Source: a virus. From it: a stretch of 21,161 nt of DNA. The DNA is taken from the IMG/VR virus record IMGVR_UViG_3300021599_001867, positions 6,180-27,340 of that record; one strand, 5' to 3'. Below the pieces are notes generated by a model. The model did not search any database, had not been told where the DNA came from, and saw only the letters and a program-made list of their open reading frames with translations. Positions within the stretch are counted from its first letter, which is position 1. Every line of letters starts with the position of its first letter. A program made the position numbers and the translations under genes. Of the stretch, positions 1 through 8,125 are shown one piece after another.

Positions 1-11
1 GAAAACTAGAA

Positions 12-893
12 ATGGCGTTTAGAGGAATCTATCCAGCACCAGATTTGGTTCACGCACCTTGCGGACTTCTAAGTGTCGCTCGGGTTATGACACATACAGC
101 AGCAAACTACGACGAGCGTTGGGTTCGTGGTTTTAGCTATGAGTTTGATTCACAACCAGAGGTAGAACTTTTCACAGTTAATGATGCAGCTGTGACAGGT
201 GGAACTGTTGGAACTTCTACACTTCCACAGTTTAAAGAGTACGATCCGTTCTTTATTCAAGTAACAGATACTCGTTCATATTTTGGCATCAATGGGGAAG
301 ACCGTTTTGCTGTTGCTAAGAAGCAATTAGAAGCAGCTACACAAAAGGCAGTAGAGCTAGAGCTTTGGGAAGGCGTAGCAGCAACTGCAGAAACAAACGG
401 AAATGACTTTTTAAGGGAAACAGGAGCAGCAACTGTAGTAAATACAGGAGCACTTGCTCCAGCAACAGCACTTATGCTGTTGGAACAAGCGATTTCTTCA
501 TCACCAGCAGGTATCAATGGAGTCATTCACATGACCCGCGATGTTGCGTCAATCCTCGGATCACGCATCATTTACTTGCCAGCAGATGGAGGAAAAACAG
601 GTAAGGCAATGACTCGTTTAGGAACTGAAGTCGTAATTGGCTCTGGTTACACAGGTGCTGGTCGTCTAACAGACGCTAACACCACTGCATCTGCTTCAAA
701 TAAGTGGATGTTTGCAACAGGACCAGTCGATGTACACCTAAGCAAGATCGAAATTGTCAACGAAAATCTTGGACAAGGTGCAACTGTAAGCACAAACACC
801 AATGACTTAACAGTCAAAGCAGTTCGTGCAGCAGCGGTATACTTTGATCCAAGTATCTTTTACACAATTCGTTTAGCACTACCTACAACCTAG
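12..893 (+). CDS. Major capsid protein
   Basis: The 293-residue product is the probable HK97-fold major capsid protein that builds the icosahedral shell. Support comes from overall resemblance to actinophage capsid proteins: an N-terminal segment with APCGLLSVA near residues 16 to 24, a charged helix around residues 95 to 120 (EDRFAVAKKQLEAAT), and a C-terminal beta-rich part ending DPSIFYTIRL, which is typical of these proteins. Length fits a capsid protein without a fused scaffold domain. The gene is followed at once by the major tail protein gene. The ATG at 12 is the likely start, but the frame stays open to the left window edge and no good ribosome-binding site is visible in the 11 bases before it, so a start upstream of the window cannot be excluded. 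Assignment is by recognition and not by alignment. Confidence 0.8.
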   Translation: MAFRGIYPAPDLVHAPCGLLSVARVMTHTAANYDERWVRGFSYEFDSQPEVELFTVNDAAVTGGTVGTSTLPQFKEYDPFFIQVTDTRSYFGINGEDRFAVAKKQLEAATQKAVELELWEGVAATAETNGNDFLRETGAATVVNTGALAPATALMLLEQAISSSPAGINGVIHMTRDVASILGSRIIYLPADGGKTGKAMTRLGTEVVIGSGYTGAGRLTDANTTASASNKWMFATGPVDVHLSKIEIVNENLGQGATVSTNTNDLTVKAVRAAAVYFDPSIFYTIRLALPTT

Positions 894-920
894 TAACAAA
901 AAACAAAGGAGAACACTGGA

Positions 921-1940
921 ATGGCCACTCAGGACTTTGCGGCTAGCGTCCAAGGTGTGGCGATCCGAGTCACCAGACTGGACGCCGCTGGAAATCTGCT
1001 CAATGGGGCAGGAGACAGCTACACAACCTCGGCGTTCCTCCGCGCTTCCTTCACCCCTGAATATGAAGAGGGTGACGAAATTGTAGAGAAGTCAGCAGAC
1101 GGCACTGTATGTGTATCATACAAGGCGCCTGACACTCTAAAGCGAATCACAATGGAACTCGCAATTTGCGAACCAGACACAGAACTTTCACAACTAATCT
1201 CTGGTGGTTTGCTGCTCCGTAAGAACTACGGATCATTTGCATCACCAGATAACAAGTCAATCGGTTGGGCCGCACCATCCGTTGGCGATGACCCAACAGG
1301 TAATGGCATAGCACTAGAAGTATGGTCATTTGCTGTAGCAGATGGTCGTCGTGCAGCAACCAACCCTTACTTCCACTGGGTATTCCCATATGTCAAGCTT
1401 CGCCAAAGCGGAGACCGTGTAATTGAAAATGGAATGCTTGCAACAACATTTGAAGGTTATGGCCTAGGCAATGTTGCCTTCGCTGCTGGCCTAGATGGCC
1501 GCTGGGAGTTCCCTGTAGCAACTGAGCGTTCATACTCATACGCTCGTGCAACATGGGCACCATCAGGTCTAAAGGGCTTCTATCGCTGGTTTGACGAGTC
1601 TACAAAGACCGTAACCAACAAAGCTCTAACATCAAATGTTGCAACGCTAACAACAGGTTCAGCACATGGATATGAAGTAGGTCAAAGCGTGACAGTAAGT
1701 GGCGTAGATGCAACATTCAACGGAACTTACACAATTACAGCTACACCTACAGCAACAACATTCCGTTATGCAAAGCCAGACACTGGAGATGTAACATCTG
1801 CAGCTGTTAGCCCAGCAGGATCAGTATTGCGTAACCGTGGATACCTTGCAGTGACAGACAATGTTCCAGGTAACGAGGAGTACAACGCAGATCTTCCAGT
1901 CGACTTTATTATTGCGTCAACTGAGGATCCAACCGCTTAA
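921..1940 (+). CDS. Major tail protein with C-terminal decoration domain
   Basis: The 339-residue product is the probable tail-tube subunit. The first 230 residues resemble actinophage major tail proteins: a start with VQGVAIRVTRLDAAGN, then TPEYEEGDEIVEKS and LKRITMELAICEPD, then a WEFPVATERS segment. Residues about 233 to 300 form one copy of a beta repeat (SNVATLTT, AHGYEVGQSVTVSGV, FNGTYTIT, TTFRYA) that recurs in the distal tail and hub proteins downstream, so the tube is probably decorated on its surface. A purine-rich AAAGGAG sits about 9 bases before the ATG. The gene lies directly behind the capsid gene and is closed by a strong terminator, consistent with both being expressed to high level. 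It could instead be another tube-like structural protein. The position ahead of the neck genes is unusual. Confidence 0.75.
   Translation: MATQDFAASVQGVAIRVTRLDAAGNLLNGAGDSYTTSAFLRASFTPEYEEGDEIVEKSADGTVCVSYKAPDTLKRITMELAICEPDTELSQLISGGLLLRKNYGSFASPDNKSIGWAAPSVGDDPTGNGIALEVWSFAVADGRRAATNPYFHWVFPYVKLRQSGDRVIENGMLATTFEGYGLGNVAFAAGLDGRWEFPVATERSYSYARATWAPSGLKGFYRWFDESTKTVTNKALTSNVATLTTGSAHGYEVGQSVTVSGVDATFNGTYTITATPTATTFRYAKPDTGDVTSAAVSPAGSVLRNRGYLAVTDNVPGNEEYNADLPVDFIIASTEDPTA
1620..1815 (+). repeat. Single beta repeat in the major tail protein
   Basis: This segment encodes one copy of a roughly 60 to 70 residue unit with the order SNVATLTT, a histidine-glycine turn, GxxVTVSGV, FNGTYTIT, then TTFRYA. 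The same order of motifs occurs seven times in the distal tail protein and three times in the hub-like protein. In general annotation such units are often matched to the ubiquitin-activating enzyme E1 FCCH fold; that label is from memory and untested here. Confidence 0.75.
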
Positions 1941-1946
1941 TTCCAT

Positions 1947-2005
1947 AAGAAGGGCGGGCATGAGCCGATGTTTACATTACGGTCTTGTGCCCGCCTTTTC
2001 TTCTT
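1947..2005 (+). terminator. Rho-independent terminator after the major tail gene
   Basis: A perfect 8-base stem, GGCGGGCA at 1953-1960 against TGCCCGCC at 1988-1995, is followed by TTTTCTTCTT. The A-rich left flank can pair with part of the T-tract, and an inner stem (CCG at 1965-1967 with CGG-side bases at 1980-1982, then ATG/CAT) lengthens the hairpin. It lies in the 82-base gap between the major tail gene and the adaptor gene. It would stop or reduce transcripts from the capsid and major tail genes before the neck genes. Confidence 0.85.
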
Positions 2006-2022
2006 AGAGACGAGGTGATTTC

Positions 2023-3159
2023 ATGAGCAACCTATGGGTAACACCAGAAGAGTTAGACACCCCTTCGTCCGATTATGCTTATGAAGCTTGTAAGACAGCT
2101 TCTTATCTTCTTTGGGCCATGTCTGGCCGTAAATATAGTGGGATTACAACTGTTACAGAGCGTTATGTATCTTCATACGATCCATACCTTCGCTCAGGTG
2201 GATCAAGCCTTACCTATACACCAGTTTTAGTAGACGGAAACATTGTAAATATTGCATCTGGCGGTTTTAACCGTTATGCAGATGATGATTTCCAAGGGGA
2301 TGGAACATCAGCAAACTCCCGTGTTCGACTTCGTGGTCGTAAAGTAGTTAAGATTCACACTCTTCGTGATCTTGACGGAAATATTATTGACCCAAGTAAG
2401 TATTATTTATCAGATCATTCAACTATTCTAGGTGTACCTGGCGCTGGATGGTCCCCTTCTCAAGTAGAAGTCACTTACACATATGGGACTCAACCTCCAA
2501 CTGCTGGTCGTGCTGCAGCAAGACTTCTCGCCTCAGAGCTAGTAAAACTTTATGAAGGTGATGACACTTGTGCCCTTCCACAAAGAGTTACAGCTGTTTC
2601 TCGTCAAGGCGTTTCTTATACAATACTTGATAATCAAGATTTTATTGATGAGCTAAAAACTGGTTTATATGCAGTAGATCTTTTTCTAAAAACTGCTAAT
2701 CCAGATAAAGCTCGTGCTCGTGCTCGTGTCTTTAGCCCAGACCAGCCTCGTGCTCGCCGTATTACAGGTGCATCTCCACTTTACCCACTTAGCGCATTTG
2801 ATATTTATGTTACTGCTGATGGAGCGTCTAATCTTTATTATTTCTCTGAAATAAATGGAGATTTTATAGACTCGGACAACAACTGGACCATTCAAATTGA
2901 TTTTTCAGATATAAACAATAATAAAACAGTAGAAATACCTAATGCAGCTTCTATAGATAGAACTGAAAACACCGTTAGATTTAGTTGCACTTACAAGCAA
3001 GTATTAGATGTAATAGGACCTCGTGATCCAGGCATTTTAGACATGTATGCTGTAAGACCAAGTCTTGCAAACCCAGCGGTAGACGAAGTTGTACATTTGT
3101 TATCTAGCAACATCATCACTCACCTCGGTGAGAGAACTATTCCAATATATACTGTGTAA
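2023..3159 (+). CDS. Head-to-tail adaptor with extra C-terminal domain
   Basis: Residues 1 to about 246 resemble the adaptor that docks on the portal in siphovirus necks: an N-terminal helical part (LWVTPEELDTPSSDYAYEAC), a beta insert, a central helix (AGRAAARLLASELVKLYEG) and a tail segment (RARARVFSPDQPRARR) that in related actinophage adaptors tends to lie close to the C-terminus. Here the protein continues for about 130 residues with a beta-rich, asparagine- and aspartate-rich domain (WTIQIDFSD, NTVRFSCTY, HLGERTIPIYTV) that I do not recognise. Arginine codons are 17 CGN to 2 AGA up to residue 246, then 1 CGT to 4 AGA, which fits a later fusion. GAGGTGA precedes the ATG by about 4 to 5 bases. 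Adaptor identity is fairly secure; the role of the added domain is unknown, with capsid or neck decoration as one possibility. Confidence 0.7.
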   Translation: MSNLWVTPEELDTPSSDYAYEACKTASYLLWAMSGRKYSGITTVTERYVSSYDPYLRSGGSSLTYTPVLVDGNIVNIASGGFNRYADDDFQGDGTSANSRVRLRGRKVVKIHTLRDLDGNIIDPSKYYLSDHSTILGVPGAGWSPSQVEVTYTYGTQPPTAGRAAARLLASELVKLYEGDDTCALPQRVTAVSRQGVSYTILDNQDFIDELKTGLYAVDLFLKTANPDKARARARVFSPDQPRARRITGASPLYPLSAFDIYVTADGASNLYYFSEINGDFIDSDNNWTIQIDFSDINNNKTVEIPNAASIDRTENTVRFSCTYKQVLDVIGPRDPGILDMYAVRPSLANPAVDEVVHLLSSNIITHLGERTIPIYTV

Positions 3160-3186
3160 TTGTAGAACCAAGAGACAAGAGGACAA

Positions 3187-3693
3187 ATGGGCTTAGATAT
3201 AAATCCAGCAACAGTATCTCCTGATGCTAAAAATTTAGCTAATTTAATGCAGAATGTATTAAATGCGGTTATAGCAACATACACTTCTTACACGATGCCG
3301 TTACCTGGAAGAAGATATTGGACTTTAGGAGCTCCTGCAGTAGATTGTGAGCAGGTTGTAGTAACAATGCTACAGATGTATATAGGATCTCCAGGAGATG
3401 AAGCAACAACTCCACGCCGTTGCAATGATCCTAGATCTGCAACTCTTTTAGTTCAAATTTCTCGTGAGGTACCTACAGTTGGGCAAAACGGTAGAGCACC
3501 TTCAGCTGATGCAATTCAAGACTCTTCTGAGATATCAGCATATGACGCATGGATTCTGTTGGATAGTGCAAGACAGTTGGACCAATGGGATCCAGCAAAT
3601 TTTGGTCTTGGCGTTATTGCAACAGTAGAAACCAACTCTCCAGAGGGCGGGTTTCAAACCGTAACTATGACTATAACTATGGCGGTCCCATAA
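3187..3693 (+). CDS. Probable tail terminator protein
   Basis: The 168-residue product resembles actinophage proteins annotated as tail terminators, which cap the tail tube and join it to the neck. Visible features are an N-terminal helix (LANLMQNVLNAVIATYTSY), a cysteine-containing central section (VDCEQVVVTML, PRRCNDPRSATLLVQISREVPTVG), a helix with AYDAWILLDSARQLDQW, and a final strand pair ending GGFQTVTMTITMAVP. It lies between the adaptor and the gp10-like gene, as expected for a neck component, and its stop codon overlaps the next start by one base (TAATG). AGAGG precedes the ATG. A head-closure (stopper) role is an alternative, because no separate stopper gene is evident. Confidence 0.6.
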   Translation: MGLDINPATVSPDAKNLANLMQNVLNAVIATYTSYTMPLPGRRYWTLGAPAVDCEQVVVTMLQMYIGSPGDEATTPRRCNDPRSATLLVQISREVPTVGQNGRAPSADAIQDSSEISAYDAWILLDSARQLDQWDPANFGLGVIATVETNSPEGGFQTVTMTITMAVP

Positions 3694-4076
3694 TGGTTAA
3701 AGTTAAATTTTACGATGCAGTTTTAGATAATTTTCTTAACAACCCTAACGGGGAAGTTGGAAGATTTCTAAAAGATAAAGGTACAGAAATTCTTACTGTA
3801 GCTAGAGCACTAGTTGGAGTAAGAACTGGAAGGCTTAGAAATTCTCTTCATATGAGACATATGAGAGACCTAAGAGCACAATATATCTGGGTAGGTTCTA
3901 CTTTAGATTATGCATTAGCGCATCACGAAGGCACACCGCGTAGGACTATCGTTCCAAAAAGTGGAAAGATGCTTAGGTTTGCTTCTCGTGGACGGATTGT
4001 TTATACCCATGCGGTTCAACATCCAGGCACTGAAGCAAATAAATATCTAAGTAATGCTTTAAAAGCCAAGATATAA
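3693..4076 (+). CDS. HK97 gp10-like neck / tail completion protein
   Basis: The 127-residue product has the signature order of the HK97 gp10 family: VGVRTGRLRNSLHMRH, then YALAHHEGTPRRTIVPKSGKM, then VQHPGTEANKYLSNAL at the C-terminus. These proteins are small connector or tail completion proteins at the head-tail junction. The start chosen is the ATG at 3693, which overlaps the previous stop codon in TAATG. An earlier in-frame start at 3585 would lie wholly inside the upstream gene and add 36 residues that do not look like this family. The position between the probable tail terminator and the chaperones fits a neck role. Confidence 0.75.
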   Translation: MVKVKFYDAVLDNFLNNPNGEVGRFLKDKGTEILTVARALVGVRTGRLRNSLHMRHMRDLRAQYIWVGSTLDYALAHHEGTPRRTIVPKSGKMLRFASRGRIVYTHAVQHPGTEANKYLSNALKAKI

Positions 4077-4104
4077 TTAAACCAACGACAGATAAGGAAA
4101 ACCG

Positions 4105-4455
4105 ATGACAACACGATTCAAAGATTTTGGTTCAGGAGAGAACCTAAACTCTGAACCAATTTCATTCAAACTTCATGGAGAAGATTTTGAGTGTGTAAAA
4201 AACCTTCAAGGAAGTGTAATTCTCGATATTGCAGCTAAAGCTGGAAGTGGAGATAGCACAGACGCAGCTGAAACTGTAAGAGATATTTTCTCTAAAGCTC
4301 TAACAAAAGAGAGCTATGCAAGATTCAACGCATTAATTGAAGACTCAGAAAAGATTGTAACTGTGGAAACACTTGGAGCAATCACTGCTTGGCTAGTAGA
4401 ACAGTATTCAGGCCGCCCTACGCAGGGGCCAGAGCACTCGCTGAGTGGGCAGTAG
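4105..4455 (+). CDS. Tail assembly chaperone (gpG-like, short product)
   Basis: The 116-residue product is the probable short tail assembly chaperone, which with its frameshifted longer form keeps the tape measure protein soluble and guides tube assembly. Evidence is position directly before the tape measure gene, small acidic helical character, and an overlapping second frame encoding a longer extension. The end of the protein, LVEQYSGRPTQG followed by eight residues, is the region where actinophage chaperones shift frame. AAGGA lies about 8 bases before the ATG. No catalytic motif is expected. Confidence 0.7.
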   Translation: MTTRFKDFGSGENLNSEPISFKLHGEDFECVKNLQGSVILDIAAKAGSGDSTDAAETVRDIFSKALTKESYARFNALIEDSEKIVTVETLGAITAWLVEQYSGRPTQGPEHSLSGQ

Positions 4456-4820
4456 AACTCTGGCCGTACATAAATGGAAAAGCTCTGGTGAACGGATTGA
4501 AATTAACTGAGATGAATATGTCAGACATGCTTGATGTCTTGCATTATTACATGGAAGAAGATTTTAAAGTCGACTCTGCAGAACATGCAGAAGCTCGTGA
4601 TAAGTCTAGAGCTATTCTATATAAACTCATTTACGAAAAAGAGTTTAAGTTTGGACAAAGTACTGGATATAAAAACCCTACCGCTTCTGGGTTTGAAGAT
4701 CCTATTGTCCCTGTAGATCCTTTAAAGGAACCTACAAAGTCCTATTTCCCACCGACGGACTTCAACCCAGATCTAGTCAAACCATTCGGGGATAATTTAG
4801 ACGCCCCTCTAGAGCGTTAG
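4105..4820 (+). CDS. Tail assembly chaperone, -1 frameshift product (gpGT-like)
   Basis: The frame from 4341 to 4820 is open with no credible start or ribosome-binding site of its own; its earliest usable codon is a TTG inside the upstream gene. It is in the -1 frame relative to the upstream chaperone, the arrangement of lambda G and GT. If ribosomes slip at the GGGG run (4425-4428), the product is 108 residues of the short chaperone plus 130 residues starting ARALAEWAVELW, 238 in all. The extension has helices (MNMSDMLDVLHYYMEEDF, ARDKSRAILYKLIYEKEF) and a proline-rich tail ending PLER. The stop at 4818-4820 is joined to the AGGAGG of the tape measure gene. Frame relation and position are seen; the exact slip site is inferred. 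Confidence 0.7.
4423..4465 (+). promoter_or_regulatory. Frameshift signal: GGGG slip site with stem-loop
   Basis: CAG GGG in the upstream frame (4423-4428) allows the glycine tRNA to re-pair one base back on GGG at 4425-4427, after which the second frame reads GCC. Six bases after the run, CACTC (4435-4439) and GAGTG (4443-4447) form a 5-base stem with a 3-base loop. A larger perfect 8-base pair, GGCCAGAG (4427-4434) with CTCTGGCC (4458-4465), encloses it. No canonical XXXYYYZ heptamer is present in the permitted interval 4341-4455. The structures are visible; their function in frameshifting is inference. Confidence 0.5.
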
Positions 4821-4831
4821 GAGGTGATGGC

Positions 4832-7800
4832 ATGGCAGTTGTAGGAGAGGCATCGATAATTGTTCGTGCCATCACTACTGGCGTAAAAAACGACATACAA
4901 AGATCGTTTGATGGTACTGAAAGAATAGGCGAGCGTGCTGGTGCAGACGCTGGTGCTGGGTTTAGTAGAGGATTTAGAAGAAGCAGTGGGGATGTAGCTT
5001 CTTTATTTGGAAGATCTTTATCCCAAGCTGATGTAGATAGATTTACTGTAGCTCGAGAAAAATTCTTATCTTTAGCTAGAGTTGGTTATACGCTTGCTGC
5101 TAGTTTAACTGCTCTTGGTGGAGTTATTGGCGGTGTAGTAGGAGGTTTAGGGTCTTTAGTTGCTATAGCAGGTGGAGCAACTCCAGCTTTATTAGGTTTA
5201 TCTGGCGCATTTTTAGCAGTAGCGGCGGCGGCAGGAGTTCTTAGAGCTGCATTCGGTGGAGTAACAGAAGCTATACAAGCTGGGGCAAAAGTTGGACAAA
5301 ATGCTGCAGCTCAAGCTGCACAAATTAAAGCAGCTACAGACAGAGCAAATGATGCTTTATATAATTACAACGAAACTTTAAGAAATAATGCTAAAAGAAA
5401 AGCAGAAGCTGTAGAAGCAGAATCTGATGCTTCTCAGGCGGTGGCTGACGCTGCTATTTCTGTAGAAAGAGCTGAAAGAAGTTATAGAGATGCAATTAGA
5501 GGAACTGAAAAAGCTCTAGAAGATGTAACTAAGGCTCGTGAAGATGCTAAAGAAGCTATACAGCAACTTCGTTTTGAACTTGAGGGTGGAGTTATCTCTG
5601 AAAAGAAGGCACGACTTGAGTTTGAAAAAGCTCGTGACTCTCTACAGCGTGTTCAAGATCTTCCACCTAACTCCCGTGCACGCCGTGAAGCTGAACTTGC
5701 ATTTGCTGAAGCAGATCTAAATCTTCGCAGAGCAATTGACAAAAATAACGATCTTCGCAAAGCAAATACAAAAGCAAATCGTGAAGGCGTCGATGGAAAC
5801 GAAAGAGTTATAGCTGCTCAAGAGCGTCTTGTACAGGCTCAACAGAATGAAGCAGACTCTTTAATAGATGCTGAGAGATCAGTAATTTCTTATAGAGAAG
5901 CTGTAGAAGAATTAACTGCCGCCAGAGAAAGATTGAAAAAAGGCGGAGAGATAGATAGGGAAAATGCTAGAGCATTAGAGCTAGCAGCTAGAGAGCTTAA
6001 AGATGCTACAGCTGCATTAGAGGAAGCACAAAAACCTACAGGGATTGATGATTTTGCAGCTGCTTTAGATAAACTTTCTCCAGCTGCCCAAGATTTTGTT
6101 AAATATATTCTTAGTCTAAAAGAAGCTTTTGAAGAGCTTCGCAAAAAACTTCAAGAAGCATTTTTTCCTAAGTTCACAGAGGCAGTAAAACTTCTTGTAG
6201 AAACTTATCTACCTCTTCTAGAAGAAGATCTTATAAACATTGCAGCAAAACTTGGAGAACTTTCTTTACTGTTTGCAGAAGCATTTACTACTCCTAAAAA
6301 AGTAGAAGAAATTAAAACTTTATTTGAATCATTTACTCCTATTATTGATGCTTTAGGAAAAGCATTAATCGCTCTATCTTCTGCATATATAACTCTTCAA
6401 GCAGAGTTTACGCCGTACACTATCGAGTTTGCTGAATTTCTTAAGAAAAAAGCAGAAGCATTTCAAAGAACAGTAGAGCTAAAAGAATCTACTGGAGAAC
6501 TTGCTCAAATTTATAAAGATGCTACAGATATTGTAAGGGGTCTTGGAGAAGCATTTGGAAATGCATTTAGCGCCCTCGGGACAATAATTGCTGCTTCCGT
6601 AGGACCGGGAAGCTCTGGAGAATATTTTGTTACTTGGCTTAAAGATATTACTGCTGGATGGGAAACAACAACTAAAGCTTTAAGTGAAAGTGGAGAATTA
6701 CAAACATTCCTTCTAACACTAACTGAGAACTTTACAAAAATACTAGAAATAGTAGGACTTATCGGTCTAGGAATGATACAAATTGCTGCTACCCCTGGGT
6801 TTGCGGAATTTTTAGCTTCTCTAGAAGAGGCAGTACTGATATTTAATGAAATAGGATTAAATCTTTCACAGGAAGGTGGAGCTTTAAGCGCTCTTGGTAA
6901 TTTAATAGTTGCTATTGCAAAATTAACAGCAGTTATTACTAGCTCTGATGCAATAGTTATATTCTTTAACACATTAGCTACAATTATAGAAGGATTAGTA
7001 TTTATACTAGATAATCCATTTGGACGAGCTTTACTTACTGTCACAGGTGGTTTATTGGCTATTAGCGCTGCTGGTGGGTTAGCAATTAGCGCTTTTAGGT
7101 TTTACGGTGAAGCTGTTGGTGGAGCTCTTCTAAATGTAACTAAGTTTATTGATATTGGTTTAAGAGGGCTTGGTAACTATTCTGGACCAGCTACTGGAGC
7201 AGTATTAAAACTAAGACAAGAATTAGTATTTTTAACATATGGCATTGATTTTGTAGGTAAAGCATTTTTAAGAAGTCTTGGAATTGTAGGACTTGTTATA
7301 GGAATACTTGTTCTTCTTTATCAGAACAGTGAAAGTTTAAGAAATGCTTTGCAGTCTTTGATAGATGGAGTATTAAATGTATTTAACGAAGCTTGGAAAG
7401 ATATAACAGACACTTTTAAAAAGGTATTCGATGAAGGAGAAGGACTAAGAGGTCTAATTGGCGGCATCGGGGATGTTATTTCTATAGTTATCCCTATCAT
7501 TGGAGCCATTGCTGGTGCATTTATTGGTTTTGCCTCTGGTGCAATACAAACAGTCATAAGAGCCCTAGGCGCAGTTGGAGATGTGTTTAAATTTGTATTT
7601 AGTTTTATGCAAACTATTGTTGGCGTATTTATTGGCATATTTACTGGCAAATGGGACACTGCTTTAAAAGGTTTAAAGGGAGGACTAGAGGCTTTTAGAA
7701 GCTTCTTTGGAAACATAATAAGCGGACTCCTTGCTCCATTTAGAGGTTTAATAAACGGAATTATTGATGCTTGGAATGGTATGTCTAGAAACTTTAAAGT

Positions 7801-8125
7801 TGATATACCTGACTGGGTACCACTTATCGGTGGAAAAGAATTTAAATTGCCTCAGATTCCTAGAATTCCAAATTTTGCTAAGGGTGGAATTGTTTACCCA
7901 AGCATGGGTGGAACTTTGGCTAGAATTGCAGAAGCTGGAAGACCAGAGCGTATAGAACCTCTTGACCCAGACGGATTATCAAAGCGTGATAAGGCAATTA
8001 TTGATCGTCTTTCTGGCGGAGGAATTCAGATAACAGTTAACCCATCTCCAGGCATGGATGAGAGAGAACTTGCTGCAATGGTTTCTCGTCAACTTGCTTT
8101 CCAACTTCGTAAAGGTGCTGCATAA
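4832..8125 (+). CDS. Tape measure protein
   Basis: The 1097-residue product sets tail length and passes to the host membrane at infection. It is the largest gene in the window, follows the chaperones, and has the expected layout: a charged N-terminus, a glycine/alanine-rich hydrophobic stretch at about 85 to 140, long alanine-, glutamate- and arginine-rich coiled coil at about 155 to 410, more helices, hydrophobic segments in the last third (GIVGLVIGILVLLY, ISIVIPIIGAIAGAFIGF, MQTIVGVFIGIF), and a typical C-terminus with FAKGGIVYPSMGG and AEAGRPERIEPLD. The usual 1.5 angstrom per residue rule would give a tail of about 165 nm. No lysozyme or peptidase motif is evident. AGGAGG lies 6 bases before the ATG; another ATG at 4827 is out of frame. 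The stop overlaps the next start in TAATG. A patch with different arginine codons lies at about 5540 to 5840. Confidence 0.92.
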   Translation: MAVVGEASIIVRAITTGVKNDIQRSFDGTERIGERAGADAGAGFSRGFRRSSGDVASLFGRSLSQADVDRFTVAREKFLSLARVGYTLAASLTALGGVIGGVVGGLGSLVAIAGGATPALLGLSGAFLAVAAAAGVLRAAFGGVTEAIQAGAKVGQNAAAQAAQIKAATDRANDALYNYNETLRNNAKRKAEAVEAESDASQAVADAAISVERAERSYRDAIRGTEKALEDVTKAREDAKEAIQQLRFELEGGVISEKKARLEFEKARDSLQRVQDLPPNSRARREAELAFAEADLNLRRAIDKNNDLRKANTKANREGVDGNERVIAAQERLVQAQQNEADSLIDAERSVISYREAVEELTAARERLKKGGEIDRENARALELAARELKDATAALEEAQKPTGIDDFAAALDKLSPAAQDFVKYILSLKEAFEELRKKLQEAFFPKFTEAVKLLVETYLPLLEEDLINIAAKLGELSLLFAEAFTTPKKVEEIKTLFESFTPIIDALGKALIALSSAYITLQAEFTPYTIEFAEFLKKKAEAFQRTVELKESTGELAQIYKDATDIVRGLGEAFGNAFSALGTIIAASVGPGSSGEYFVTWLKDITAGWETTTKALSESGELQTFLLTLTENFTKILEIVGLIGLGMIQIAATPGFAEFLASLEEAVLIFNEIGLNLSQEGGALSALGNLIVAIAKLTAVITSSDAIVIFFNTLATIIEGLVFILDNPFGRALLTVTGGLLAISAAGGLAISAFRFYGEAVGGALLNVTKFIDIGLRGLGNYSGPATGAVLKLRQELVFLTYGIDFVGKAFLRSLGIVGLVIGILVLLYQNSESLRNALQSLIDGVLNVFNEAWKDITDTFKKVFDEGEGLRGLIGGIGDVISIVIPIIGAIAGAFIGFASGAIQTVIRALGAVGDVFKFVFSFMQTIVGVFIGIFTGKWDTALKGLKGGLEAFRSFFGNIISGLLAPFRGLINGIIDAWNGMSRNFKVDIPDWVPLIGGKEFKLPQIPRIPNFAKGGIVYPSMGGTLARIAEAGRPERIEPLDPDGLSKRDKAIIDRLSGGGIQITVNPSPGMDERELAAMVSRQLAFQLRKGAA

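Noticed and set aside
257-526. Minus-strand open frame inside the capsid gene
   Set aside because: It lies opposite a recognisable capsid gene, has no ribosome-binding site and low-complexity serine/alanine content. The same holds for the other minus-strand frames in the window, including those opposite the tape measure, fibre and nuclease genes.
3585-3692. N-terminal extension of the gp10-like protein
   Set aside because: The 36 extra residues are a shadow of the previous gene in another frame; the TAATG overlap and family length favour the start at 3693.
4531-4716. Small plus-strand frame inside the chaperone extension
   Set aside because: It lies wholly inside a supported frame, and its lysine/leucine-rich product looks like a shadow. 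The same applies to 5538-5720, 7764-7955, 15420-15722 and 20241-20492.
4389-4820. Independent gene started by TTG at 4389
   Set aside because: No ribosome-binding site is placed for it, and its position and frame fit the frameshift extension of the tail chaperone.
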